Source of the DNA: Chloroflexota bacterium
GTDB lineage: Bacteria > Chloroflexota > Anaerolineae > Anaerolineales > Anaerolineaceae
Direction of reading: 5' to 3'
Length of the DNA stretch: 53,628 bases
Assembly: GCA_012798455.1 (NCBI GenBank)
Contig: JAAZNC010000055.1
Span: 1 to 53,628, forward strand
Shown here in pieces: positions 17,344 through 25,942 of this stretch; the stretch's first letter is position 1, and every line of letters begins with the position of its first letter. The position numbers and the translations under genes were made by a program. The notes under the pieces are model-generated. The model was not told where the DNA came from. It searched no databases and saw only the letters and a program-made list of their open reading frames with translations.

Positions 17344-18090
17344 CTACTTTTCACTTTCTTTGTCCAGAATGATCAGATTTCGCAATGCCTGTGCACAGAC
17401 CTCAGAAATTCTCTGCAGGTTGTGCGGTGTACTGCCTCCCAGCATCATTATTCCACCTGCCCGCACCTGGCGCACTGAACTGATGACAAAAAGCGCAGAT
17501 GCTTCCATTTCGCTGCAGAGCATACCCGAGCGTCGAAAAGCAGCCTGCTTTACCAATAAACTATGTGTGCCAATCATCCCACGTGGATCATGTTCACCAT
17601 AAAACGCATCCTTGGATTGGGAAATACCGACCTCATAACCATAATTCAGTTGAGCAGCCGCATCCATCAAAGCAGTGGTCACATCTACATCTGCCACAGC
17701 CGGAAAAGAAAGGGTTTGATAACGCTGAGAGGTTTTCTCGTCGCGCGCCGCCCCCCAGGTAATGATCAGATCATCCAGCTCAGTTTTACGTTGCAGCACC
17801 CCAGAAGTACCCACCCTGATGAAGGTATGGGCGCCAAGTCGGATCAACTCTTCCAATGTAGTTGCCATAGCCGGGCAGCCCATGCCGGTAGAAACAACAG
17901 AAACCATTTCATCTTCCAATTTGCCTGTAAAAGTCACATGTGTCCATTTACGTGATATTTCACAAGCATCATCGAAAAAAGTGGCCAGCAATGGCACGCG
18001 CGCGGGATCACCGGGCAGAAGAATATATTTTCCGATCTGGTTTGCGCAAATATCAAGAATAGGTGAATAGGAAGGTTTTTTCTGTGGCAT
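17344..18090 (-). CDS. Uridine/purine nucleoside phosphorylase
   Basis: A 248-residue cytosolic phosphorylase that would split a nucleoside with phosphate into base and pentose-1-phosphate. Motifs are intact: 'ILLPGDPARVPLLATFF' (phosphate), 'VVSTGMGCPAMATTLEELI', 'RVGTSGVLQ' and 'CSEMEASALFVIS' (ribose and base contacts). The overall pattern is closest to uridine phosphorylase, but the base preference cannot be fixed from sequence alone. It is the first gene of a two-gene unit with the degenerate paralogue. Confidence 0.85.
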   Translation of the reverse strand: MPQKKPSYSPILDICANQIGKYILLPGDPARVPLLATFFDDACEISRKWTHVTFTGKLEDEMVSVVSTGMGCPAMATTLEELIRLGAHTFIRVGTSGVLQRKTELDDLIITWGAARDEKTSQRYQTLSFPAVADVDVTTALMDAAAQLNYGYEVGISQSKDAFYGEHDPRGMIGTHSLLVKQAAFRRSGMLCSEMEASALFVISSVRQVRAGGIMMLGGSTPHNLQRISEVCAQALRNLIILDKESEK

Positions 18091-18215
18091 GATGGCATAA
18101 CCCGTAAATCAAGAATAGAACACCATTATATATTGAAAGCACAGCATATCCAAAATCAATAGAGAAATCCTCCGAATCTTTCCCGTTATAATAAACACAC
18201 TATAAAGGTGAAGAT

Positions 18216-20087
18216 TTGAGCAAACAAAAGTCCAATTTCCTTCCTTGTACATTATCGATGATCATCATTATTGTTTATGTCTTATTGGCAATGCACTATG
18301 TACCGATCATTGAACCGGTGATGGATGAAGGCACTTACCTATTAAAAGGAAAATGGTATTGGGAAAATATCTATCAACCCTTCCAGGAAAAAGGGCCGCT
18401 GACCAACAAACCACCCCTATCATTTTATTCGCTGGGTATATCACAGATCCTTTTTTCCCGGGGTTTGGAATCAGGGCGTTACTTTGCAGTCTTTCTGGGA
18501 GCAATACTACTGATCGGGCAGTGGTTAACGGTCAAACGTCTAGCAGGAACCTGGTGGGCGGCGGCATCCATTGCTCTATATACCATCTCCCCTGCCTGGA
18601 TCATTTATTACTCACGTGCCATGACCCAGGTGGTCACATCTCTTCTGATCGCATGGAGCCTCTATTTTGTTTTAGGAGAAGATAGAAAACAGAGCCAACT
18701 CATCATAGGTGCTATTCTAGCAGCCATGGTCGTGATGGTCAGGCAGAACCTGCTACCTTTGTTCATGTTTACATTGCTGTACATTCTATGGGAAAATGGA
18801 TTAAAGAAGAGCATAGTTCCGATTTTTTCCGGATTGATTGTCTTCATTGGTTTCAATGCGATCTACTGGCCGGAAATTTATCTGCACATCTGGCAACCAT
18901 TCCTTCCAAATTTTTTCAATGAAATCGTGATCGATATTTTTAGGCTAGATTCCCTAACCGGAAATCTGGGTACAGCAAATTTAATCAAGAAATACGACCT
19001 GATCTACGAATTACAGGTTCTGTTTGACGGTGTCAGGTATTTTTTCATTCCAATCATGGCATCAATAATCGTATTTATCATATTACCGATAAAAAACTTG
19101 CTTACCATAAGGAGATATCGAAAAGTTCTATATTTGGCATTCAATTTCGTATTTCTCTCGATCATCCATTACTTTTTTGCAATGTATGAAAACAATGTAT
19201 TATATAGTTTCCCTGCCTATTTCGCATTTTATCTGCCTCTTGGCACGATCTTACTCCCTCTATTAAGCAAAGATATTATCGAATTCAATAATAAAAAGAA
19301 GGAAACAGTTTTAATCTTAACCGTTATCTTGACATGTACTGGAATCGGCTTGAGCCTTTACAGGGAAATCGCACCGTACTTCATGAATATCCATCTACCC
19401 AGTTTTCGCCAACGTACTCTTTTCCATGGTCCATATATGCTGTGGGATGTTCTCCTTAATCGGTACAACATCTCAATTCGATTGCAAGAATTCATCATTC
19501 CAACTTGTGTGGGATTAATTGCCGGAGTCATGATCATTTTTTGGGGAAAAGTGATCCAAAGGATCATAACTCATGCAAAAGGGAAATCACTCCCCTACGG
19601 TAGAATCCTGATCATTTTCATTTTTTTCTTAAGTATCCTTATCACTCCAACATTCATCCTGGCTGGACATAATTCGATCGAAACCTGCCCCAATTCAAAT
19701 ATTCCGAAAATTTACGAAAAAGCAGCAGAGGACTTGCGTTCAGTTATTCCATCAAATTCTCTTGTATATCTTGAGGGGCCAACACCTGTTTTATTCATGT
19801 ATCTCCCTGATATAAAAATATTTCCGGCACAACTAAACATGCAATTCAATTTCAGGGATGGTGGGGATCTTGCCACCATTGAAAATATGAGTTATTGGAA
19901 CGATGAATTAGCCCAAAGGTGGATTGAGGAATCCGACTTCCTATTTCTGGATCAGGCAACGTACGAAAGCAGATTCTTGAATTTATCGTCGGAATTACAG
20001 AATGACTTCCTAAAAATACCCAACCATCTCACGCTTGATCCCTGCAATACTCAATATACCATTGTGATCCTTAAAAGAACCACTTAA
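18216..20087 (+). CDS. GT39-like integral membrane glycosyltransferase
   Basis: A 623-residue protein with about 11-12 hydrophobic helices and a soluble C-terminal part of about 120 residues. The N-terminal loop 'VPIIEPVMDEGTYLLKGKWY' carries the acidic residues expected at the first periplasmic loop of GT-C enzymes (ArnT/PMT-like), which use polyprenyl-phosphate sugars. The start is TTG with AAAGGTGA about eight bases before it, and TATAAT lies at 18187-18192. Acceptor and sugar are unknown. It is convergent with a second GT-C gene, and both may serve the nearby glycan module. Confidence 0.78.
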   Translation: MSKQKSNFLPCTLSMIIIIVYVLLAMHYVPIIEPVMDEGTYLLKGKWYWENIYQPFQEKGPLTNKPPLSFYSLGISQILFSRGLESGRYFAVFLGAILLIGQWLTVKRLAGTWWAAASIALYTISPAWIIYYSRAMTQVVTSLLIAWSLYFVLGEDRKQSQLIIGAILAAMVVMVRQNLLPLFMFTLLYILWENGLKKSIVPIFSGLIVFIGFNAIYWPEIYLHIWQPFLPNFFNEIVIDIFRLDSLTGNLGTANLIKKYDLIYELQVLFDGVRYFFIPIMASIIVFIILPIKNLLTIRRYRKVLYLAFNFVFLSIIHYFFAMYENNVLYSFPAYFAFYLPLGTILLPLLSKDIIEFNNKKKETVLILTVILTCTGIGLSLYREIAPYFMNIHLPSFRQRTLFHGPYMLWDVLLNRYNISIRLQEFIIPTCVGLIAGVMIIFWGKVIQRIITHAKGKSLPYGRILIIFIFFLSILITPTFILAGHNSIETCPNSNIPKIYEKAAEDLRSVIPSNSLVYLEGPTPVLFMYLPDIKIFPAQLNMQFNFRDGGDLATIENMSYWNDELAQRWIEESDFLFLDQATYESRFLNLSSELQNDFLKIPNHLTLDPCNTQYTIVILKRTT

Positions 20088-20164
20088 AAAGATGCTGCTT
20101 AGAAAGTAAATTCGTCCTATTATTTTATCAAGAGCAGATTCCCCTCTACTTTCCGCTGATCATT

Positions 20165-21430
20165 TCATAGATTCTGGATCAAGTATTGCTGGATGAGATG
20201 GAAATCCTTGGGAATACTGTACAGGAATTGTTGCAACAGAAATAAGCCAGCCAGCAAAATTGCCAAACCCATAATAATTCTCTGTACTTTATCATTTTTC
20301 ATAGAACGAATCAGAGCCGGTACATCAAAGACAGTTAAATAGAGCGGAATTAACGCTGGCATGATGTAGTGATCCGGTTTGGGGGCTACAAAATACAACG
20401 CATATAGAAGAAAAGGCAATGACCAGGCTGCTAAATAAATATTCTCATTAAATCTTTTCTTTATAAAAAACCCTGCGCACAAGGACAGGATCAGGAATGC
20501 GATAAACGCAGTGGATCCGAACCAGGTATGGATTGTCCAAGCCCAAAATTGAGGAGCTTTTTGATAAAAATAGGGGTCATCGTGCGTATAACCCTGGCGC
20601 AATTCGCCGGCTTTGAACTGTTGAATAGCCAACATTTCATTGCGAGGTATTTCGTACCACAAGAAGGGATTGACCAGCACGATCACAACTGCCATGACAA
20701 GGACAAAAATCAAGGCGTTTACCAACACCTCATACCAGAGTCTTTTATATTTAGCAACAGCAATAATCAAATATACAGGAATGGCAAGGAAAAAGAAAAA
20801 TCCCAATAATTTGGTTGCGGCTGCCAATCCGCACATTGCAGCAGCCCAATAGAAATTCTTTCCAAGTTTGTAGTCATCCAATTGTATGAATAAGAATGTC
20901 AATGCAATAAATAGAAGAGTTAACGAATCGGGGTGCCACCACCAGATATTACTACGTACCACACTAGGAACTGAGAGAAATAACAAAAATAGAATAACGG
21001 ACTCGATGATCTTTTTAAAACGGGTCTTGTAATAAACCATGATCCCGGCAGCTAAAATGATGGGGATCACATTAATGCACATTCTTAATATGAAAATATT
21101 AGTGGCACGTTGCGCAAAGAATGCCTCTCCCAGGATGATACGACGCGGCAACAATACCAACATGGAAAGAAAATAGAACGGATATCCATAATGATAATCC
21201 CCATAGATAATCAGGTTCCCCCAGGTTTCGTGAATATCCTTTCCGGGAGTCAACATCTTTTCTACGTATGGATAGGTAATATATTCATCATCCGAAAATA
21301 TAGAAAAAACGCTTCCACTATCACTGCTGGATGAATTAGGTGAAATAAATAACAAAAAATAAACCAATCCAATAACAATCAAGATAAATAGCGTTATTTG
21401 CGGTTGTGAAGCATTCTTCTTTTTATTCAA
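20165..21430 (-). CDS. GT39-like integral membrane glycosyltransferase
   Basis: A 421-residue polytopic protein (about ten helices) with the GT-C pattern. The first outer loop contains 'FSDDEYITYPYVEKML', with an Asp-Asp-Glu that fits the catalytic acid position, and 'YGDYHYGYPFYFLSML' follows. The C-terminus is short, without a large soluble domain. The start appears to be TTG (21430) with AGAGAA upstream. It is last in a minus-strand series of GGDEF, PAS/GAF and DUF6485 genes with gaps under 70 bases, so it may be coexpressed with the signalling genes. Confidence 0.78.
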   Translation of the reverse strand: MNKKKNASQPQITLFILIVIGLVYFLLFISPNSSSSDSGSVFSIFSDDEYITYPYVEKMLTPGKDIHETWGNLIIYGDYHYGYPFYFLSMLVLLPRRIILGEAFFAQRATNIFILRMCINVIPIILAAGIMVYYKTRFKKIIESVILFLLFLSVPSVVRSNIWWWHPDSLTLLFIALTFLFIQLDDYKLGKNFYWAAAMCGLAAATKLLGFFFFLAIPVYLIIAVAKYKRLWYEVLVNALIFVLVMAVVIVLVNPFLWYEIPRNEMLAIQQFKAGELRQGYTHDDPYFYQKAPQFWAWTIHTWFGSTAFIAFLILSLCAGFFIKKRFNENIYLAAWSLPFLLYALYFVAPKPDHYIMPALIPLYLTVFDVPALIRSMKNDKVQRIIMGLAILLAGLFLLQQFLYSIPKDFHLIQQYLIQNL

Positions 21431-21487
21431 AGTGGTATTCTCTTTATGAGGCAGGCAAGGCTTTTGAGTTAGATTGAACAGTGATTA

Positions 21488-21691
21488 CTATACAGCGCCA
21501 TTTTTTACCAATTGTGCAAATCTTTCGAAAGATCGGTCAAACGTCTTCTCAACCTCATCCGGAAAACAACAAGCTGGAAGTTCACGCATGTTCAGGTGAT
21601 ATTGGAGGCATTCACAGCAAATGCCTTTCCGCGAACAAGGAGCATAGCTACAATTACATCTGATTAAATTTTTGTCTTTTCTACAATCCAT
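21488..21691 (-). CDS. DUF6485 Cys-rich small protein
   Basis: A 67-residue protein with nine cysteines in its first 42 residues: '[19 protein letters not shown]', then '[10 protein letters not shown]', then '[20 protein letters not shown]'. This is the DUF6485 pattern, presumably a metal-binding module. The C-terminal helix '[10 protein letters not shown]' is family-typical. GGAG is 13 bases upstream of the ATG. Function is unknown. It sits between the PAS/GAF gene and a glycosyltransferase gene in the same orientation. Confidence 0.8.
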   Translation of the reverse strand: MDCRKDKNLIRCNCSYAPCSRKGICCECLQYHLNMRELPACCFPDEVEKTFDRSFERFAQLVKNGAV

Positions 21692-21755
21692 AAAATTATT
21701 TCAACTCCACAGGGAATCCAGCCGAATTATAAACCATTCATAATTAGTATGACAA

Positions 21756-23966
21756 TCATCCACTAAAGCGAGAAAACTGCATCTTCTCGAATAGCTGGAT
21801 ATTATCAATTGCAATACCGGTCTGCGTTGCCAGAGACTGGAGAAAATTAAGCCATTCTGCATTTGGATGAAAGGGTTGCTGCATATATATTTCAATAACA
21901 CCTTTAGGTTCACCTTTGGCAATTAACGGAAAACCAAAATAAGCTTTGAATCCCTGACGTTCCAGATGCTTCATTATAAAAGGCAATTCCACTGTTGATA
22001 TATCGGGAATAATACAAGGTTCCCGGGTAAGCAGAATGTGCCCTGCCATACTGCGGCTAATATGCACTCTTTTCTCTTCTGTATCGAAATATTTAAGACC
22101 ATAATTAGCAGAATATTCCATAACGTTAGTAGCCATATTCAAGATCAAAATATCTCCGGCATCCGCAGAAAGTTGCTGTTTAGCCTGGTCAAGAATGATA
22201 CGGTTGGTTAACTCGAGGTTGAACAACCCACTGATAGCCTGGTCGATAACATGCAAGGATTCCAACCTCTTTAAGCGCAGCTCCGTTTGTTGAAATAACA
22301 GCACCTGATTAAGAGCACTGGCGACAATATTGGAAACTGCTCCCATTAGGCGATATTCATAGTTGGAAAATTGGTCGTTATGCATAATAAAGATGATCCC
22401 AATCTTATTGCTTCCAAACATAATTGGTACACTTATACGCGTTTGGGGTAGATCGTCAGAATCAACACCACTAAATAATTGTTTGGCACATCTTTCACAG
22501 ATCTGATAAACACTTTCCTGATATAACGGTCCCTGATTGACACAATTGCTCCAAGACACTACTTTCCCTATTCGGTCTACCGGTAATCCTCTCACTTCCA
22601 CAATCTTGCCGAATTCATTATTATCATGAAAGATTGCCAGTGCGATAGATTGTGCCCCTAATAAATTCATTAGAATATCAAGCACCGAACTCTGTATGGT
22701 TGTGACATTATTAGACGAACTGCGAATCGCTGCAGCCAGTTCTACCAAAAATTGTAATTCTTTCTCATGCTTTTTCCGATCATCGATATCTCTGGCGATC
22801 ACAACCAATCTATTCCCCTGCGGGGTGTTGATGGTAAAGATCTCAATCTGGCAATAGGAATATTCTCTTTTAGAAGAAAGTACCTCACCTTCCCATTCAC
22901 GATGGAAATTACCAATGAAATTTTTCCCATAAATATCGTTAAAAAAACGCCTTCCGTGTTCTTCATCAACCAAAATGATCTTTTCATTAATGATCCGTTC
23001 AAGTAAGTTAAATATTGATTTTCCAATTACTTCGCTGCCATGCAATGCTACTAGCGAATCCATCTTTTCATTCCAGTTGATCACAATCCCATTTTCATCG
23101 GTCAGCATGACACCTTCATGCATATGTTGGATGATATTTTTGCTTCTTTCTTCACTTTCTTGCAGTAAATTTTTTAATTCTACTTCTTTGGTTATATCAG
23201 TGATAAAACCTTCCAAGAACCTCTCTGACCCTGCAACGGATTGATAGGAATTCCCCATCTCCCAAACCCATTTCTTCTTTCCCCAGGCATCTACAATACG
23301 ATAAATAATTTTATAATGTTCTTTTCTATCAATAGCCTCCTGGATGGAATTTCGCACCATTTCACGATCTTCAGGCAGTATCAGATCGTTATAGGACACA
23401 ATATGATTTTCAACCAGATCCATTTCATCATACCCAGTCAGTTCCTTACAGCCCGAGCCGACATACTTCATAGTCCATTGTTCATCGTCTACACATTGAA
23501 ATACCATACCCGGCAAATTTTGCAGAAGTGAATCTTTCGCCCTGAGCTGCTCATCAATCTCATGCTTCATACGCGTATTATTAAAGATGCGACGAATATA
23601 AGATTCCAGCAATTCGCTTTCCAACCACTCTGAGGGTATTAGATAAACAAAATCCCTGTTCTCTAGTAGTCGCCTGATATGAGTGTTTTCTTCTTCTGAA
23701 AATATAATGAGACTTGGTATATCATTTCCGATACCATCCAGAAGCAACAAGATATGCTCTAATTCATTGGTTAATAAGGGTAGGTCAAGAATTAGCAACC
23801 CCAGGCTCTCACTTTCAAGGTCAGGCAATCTTGATATATCTTGCTTGAGGTGGATTATTCTGTTTTCTAAATGATCGGGGATGGTATTTTTAAGGGATTG
23901 AAGTATTCGATCGTAATTATTTTCATCTGTTGTTACTATTAAAATTTTTGAAGATGATCGAGCCAT
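21756..23966 (-). CDS. REC-like/PAS/PAS/GAF/GAF signalling protein without output domain
   Basis: A 736-residue cytosolic sensor. Residues 7-130 resemble a receiver with acidic residues at Asp14/Glu15 and a candidate phosphoacceptor Asp61 in 'GLLILDLPL'. Two PAS domains follow (about 145-265 and 270-395), then two GAF domains (about 405-560 and 565-728). GAF1 holds a 'QICERCAK' CxxC. The protein stops at 'IDNIQLFEKMQ', where the related HD-GYP gene nearby continues into its output domain. It overlaps the upstream GGDEF gene by 28 bases, so the two are translated together. It may act by protein contacts or as a truncated sensor. Confidence 0.8.
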   Translation of the reverse strand: MARSSSKILIVTTDENNYDRILQSLKNTIPDHLENRIIHLKQDISRLPDLESESLGLLILDLPLLTNELEHILLLLDGIGNDIPSLIIFSEEENTHIRRLLENRDFVYLIPSEWLESELLESYIRRIFNNTRMKHEIDEQLRAKDSLLQNLPGMVFQCVDDEQWTMKYVGSGCKELTGYDEMDLVENHIVSYNDLILPEDREMVRNSIQEAIDRKEHYKIIYRIVDAWGKKKWVWEMGNSYQSVAGSERFLEGFITDITKEVELKNLLQESEERSKNIIQHMHEGVMLTDENGIVINWNEKMDSLVALHGSEVIGKSIFNLLERIINEKIILVDEEHGRRFFNDIYGKNFIGNFHREWEGEVLSSKREYSYCQIEIFTINTPQGNRLVVIARDIDDRKKHEKELQFLVELAAAIRSSSNNVTTIQSSVLDILMNLLGAQSIALAIFHDNNEFGKIVEVRGLPVDRIGKVVSWSNCVNQGPLYQESVYQICERCAKQLFSGVDSDDLPQTRISVPIMFGSNKIGIIFIMHNDQFSNYEYRLMGAVSNIVASALNQVLLFQQTELRLKRLESLHVIDQAISGLFNLELTNRIILDQAKQQLSADAGDILILNMATNVMEYSANYGLKYFDTEEKRVHISRSMAGHILLTREPCIIPDISTVELPFIMKHLERQGFKAYFGFPLIAKGEPKGVIEIYMQQPFHPNAEWLNFLQSLATQTGIAIDNIQLFEKMQFSRFSG

Positions 23967-25417
23967 AATTGTGTACCTGCATTGCCATTGTAGATATGAA
24001 ATGTATTACCTTGTTTTTTGGCTCGATATAAGCCAATATCCGCGAATCGCATTAGCTCTTCTTGTTCATTGCTATCAATTGGAAAAATACTAATACCTAT
24101 ACTAGGATAAATTTGAACACTTATATTATCACATACAATTTGCTCCTTGAATGCATGCAGGATCTTTTCTCCCACAAATTTCACATCGTCCAGGGCACCA
24201 ATCTCTTCTCCAATGACCACGAATTCATCTCCTCCTATTCTGGCAACTGTATCACTGGCACGTATTGAATTTTTAAGTCTTTTAGCCACCTCAATCAATA
24301 CTTTATCTCCATGCGGATGACCATAGGTATCATTCACTTTTTTAAAATGGTCAAGGTCAACAACAAACAAGCCAACCCATTTTTTCGAACGCTGTGAACG
24401 AATCATGGCTCCCCGCAGGTGATCTTCGAATAAAAGACGATTGGGTAAATTTGTCAGATAATCATGGGTAGCAAGATATTTTAAATGTGCATCCGACTTT
24501 TGACGAGAAATCGCCGCGGAAAAGATACTAGCAGCAGTTTGGAGAGCTTCTATCTCAAGATCCTTCCATACACGCTCCTTTTCACATTGGTCGAAACGCA
24601 ATAATCCCCACCAATCCCCATTGGCAATGATAGGGATGATCAGAACAGATCGAACATCCTTCAAATGGAATTGAGCTCGAATCTTTTGGGAAAGATCACG
24701 TGTATGTAGCTGAACAAAACGTTTTGTCATCAAGTTTTCAAAGTTTTGAGCAATTGTCATCTCATTTATAATGGTTTCTTTTCCATCTTCCATGCAATAC
24801 TGTTCAGCACTCTTCAGGCGAACCCAGCTACCCAATAGTTTTATTGCAGTAATCGTATTATTATCAGATCTTACATTTTTAATGAAATAAACTCTATCGG
24901 TGCAACTGGCTTCTGATATCTTCTGCAAGACATCTTTGACATGAGTATGCCAATCAGGATGGTTTAGAAAGTTCTCTGCTGCAAAGTTTACTGACTGTAA
25001 GATCGCATCTCGAATTTGAATTTCATGAGAAACCCTGACTCTTTCGATCGAATAAAAGATACGTTTGAGCAACGAACATTCATCAAGCTCATGTAGCGAT
25101 ATGGGTGCCATTAAATTGTTTTCTTGAATAATGCTATCTAGCGCAGGGATTGGATCTTGGGTAATAATCAAAATGGGCAAAGTGATATTTTCTGTATCCA
25201 GGTACGTTATTAATTTCTGAACGAATGAGACGGTGGATACACACGCAATAATTACTGATATTCCATTCCTTTTTGTCAAATTTTCAATATTATGGTAGGA
25301 ACATAACTTAATGACTTTAAAATCACGACAAACTCCATCTCTGAAAATCTGATAGACTCTATCCGCGATGCTTTCGTCCTCATGGAGAACTAAAATTACC
25401 TGATTTGTGCCCTCCAC
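23939..25417 (-). CDS. Diguanylate cyclase: pseudo-receiver, GAF, GGDEF
   Basis: A 492-residue c-di-GMP synthase. Residues 5-125 are receiver-like ('ILVLHEDES'), but the phosphoacceptor position reads 'SVIIACVST', without Asp. A GAF-like domain spans about 145-305. The GGDEF domain (about 312-478) has 'THDYLTNLPNR', 'DLDHFKKVNDTYGH' and an intact 'RIGGDEF' at residues 393-399. The allosteric I-site RxxD is present as 'RASD' at 386-389, so product inhibition is expected. It is first in the minus-strand series and divergent from the HD-GYP gene, so synthesis and breakdown of c-di-GMP are encoded side by side. Confidence 0.9.
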   Translation of the reverse strand: MEGTNQVILVLHEDESIADRVYQIFRDGVCRDFKVIKLCSYHNIENLTKRNGISVIIACVSTVSFVQKLITYLDTENITLPILIITQDPIPALDSIIQENNLMAPISLHELDECSLLKRIFYSIERVRVSHEIQIRDAILQSVNFAAENFLNHPDWHTHVKDVLQKISEASCTDRVYFIKNVRSDNNTITAIKLLGSWVRLKSAEQYCMEDGKETIINEMTIAQNFENLMTKRFVQLHTRDLSQKIRAQFHLKDVRSVLIIPIIANGDWWGLLRFDQCEKERVWKDLEIEALQTAASIFSAAISRQKSDAHLKYLATHDYLTNLPNRLLFEDHLRGAMIRSQRSKKWVGLFVVDLDHFKKVNDTYGHPHGDKVLIEVAKRLKNSIRASDTVARIGGDEFVVIGEEIGALDDVKFVGEKILHAFKEQIVCDNISVQIYPSIGISIFPIDSNEQEELMRFADIGLYRAKKQGNTFHIYNGNAGTQLWLDHLQKF

Positions 25418-25942
25418 AAATCCTCTCTGTTTTTATAAATTTATTCCTTTATAGGTCAAAATATTCCCCGAGGTTTTCTCCCGCCAAAGAAATCTCTGCG
25501 ATCCGCGTTATTCCATTATACAGATTTTTAAAAAAAATTCCATGCGCACACCATGGTTTTTCTCTTATAATGATGAGAGTGATTCGAAGGAGGGTATTTA
25601 CTGGTCATATTTTAATTAGATTGGTTGAAGAAGAATTGACTCTACATTTTATAAGGAAAAAACCGTGATTACAAAAGAGTTCAAATCTTGTTTCGCTATT
25701 TTTAACTTGCTTGGTAAGATATTATTTCCAAGCGATGACCTGGCTGGTAATAAATCTCATTTTTCTAAAAAAAACACTACTCAATTCTTAGAAAAACCAT
25801 TTCTTTTGATTACAATAGACTGTATATTTTTCCGATACGAGCAGAAATCGGTAAATATTATTGTTGATTAACACATCACTGTAATCAGGTAAAAACCAGA
25901 CCACACAATTATACTTAATCGTATTGGAGAAGACATATCCGA
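25418..25942. other. Divergent intergenic region of the c-di-GMP genes
   Basis: This 525-bp A/T-rich gap separates the divergent GGDEF and HD-GYP genes and should hold both promoters. I see a GGAG ribosome site for the plus-strand gene and a short GTG-start frame at 25665-25871 with a weak site and no recognisable protein. I found no convincing -35/-10 pair, operator or structured RNA. Confidence 0.4.

Noticed and set aside
18187-18192. TATAAT upstream of the GT39-like gene as a complete promoter
   Set aside because: The -10 box is perfect, but the region at 17 bp spacing (GAAATC) is a poor -35, so I did not list it as a separate feature.
25665-25871. 68-codon GTG-start frame in the GGDEF/HD-GYP gap
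   Set aside because: AAGGA upstream is acceptable, but the protein has no recognisable pattern and its A/T-rich composition matches the intergenic DNA.
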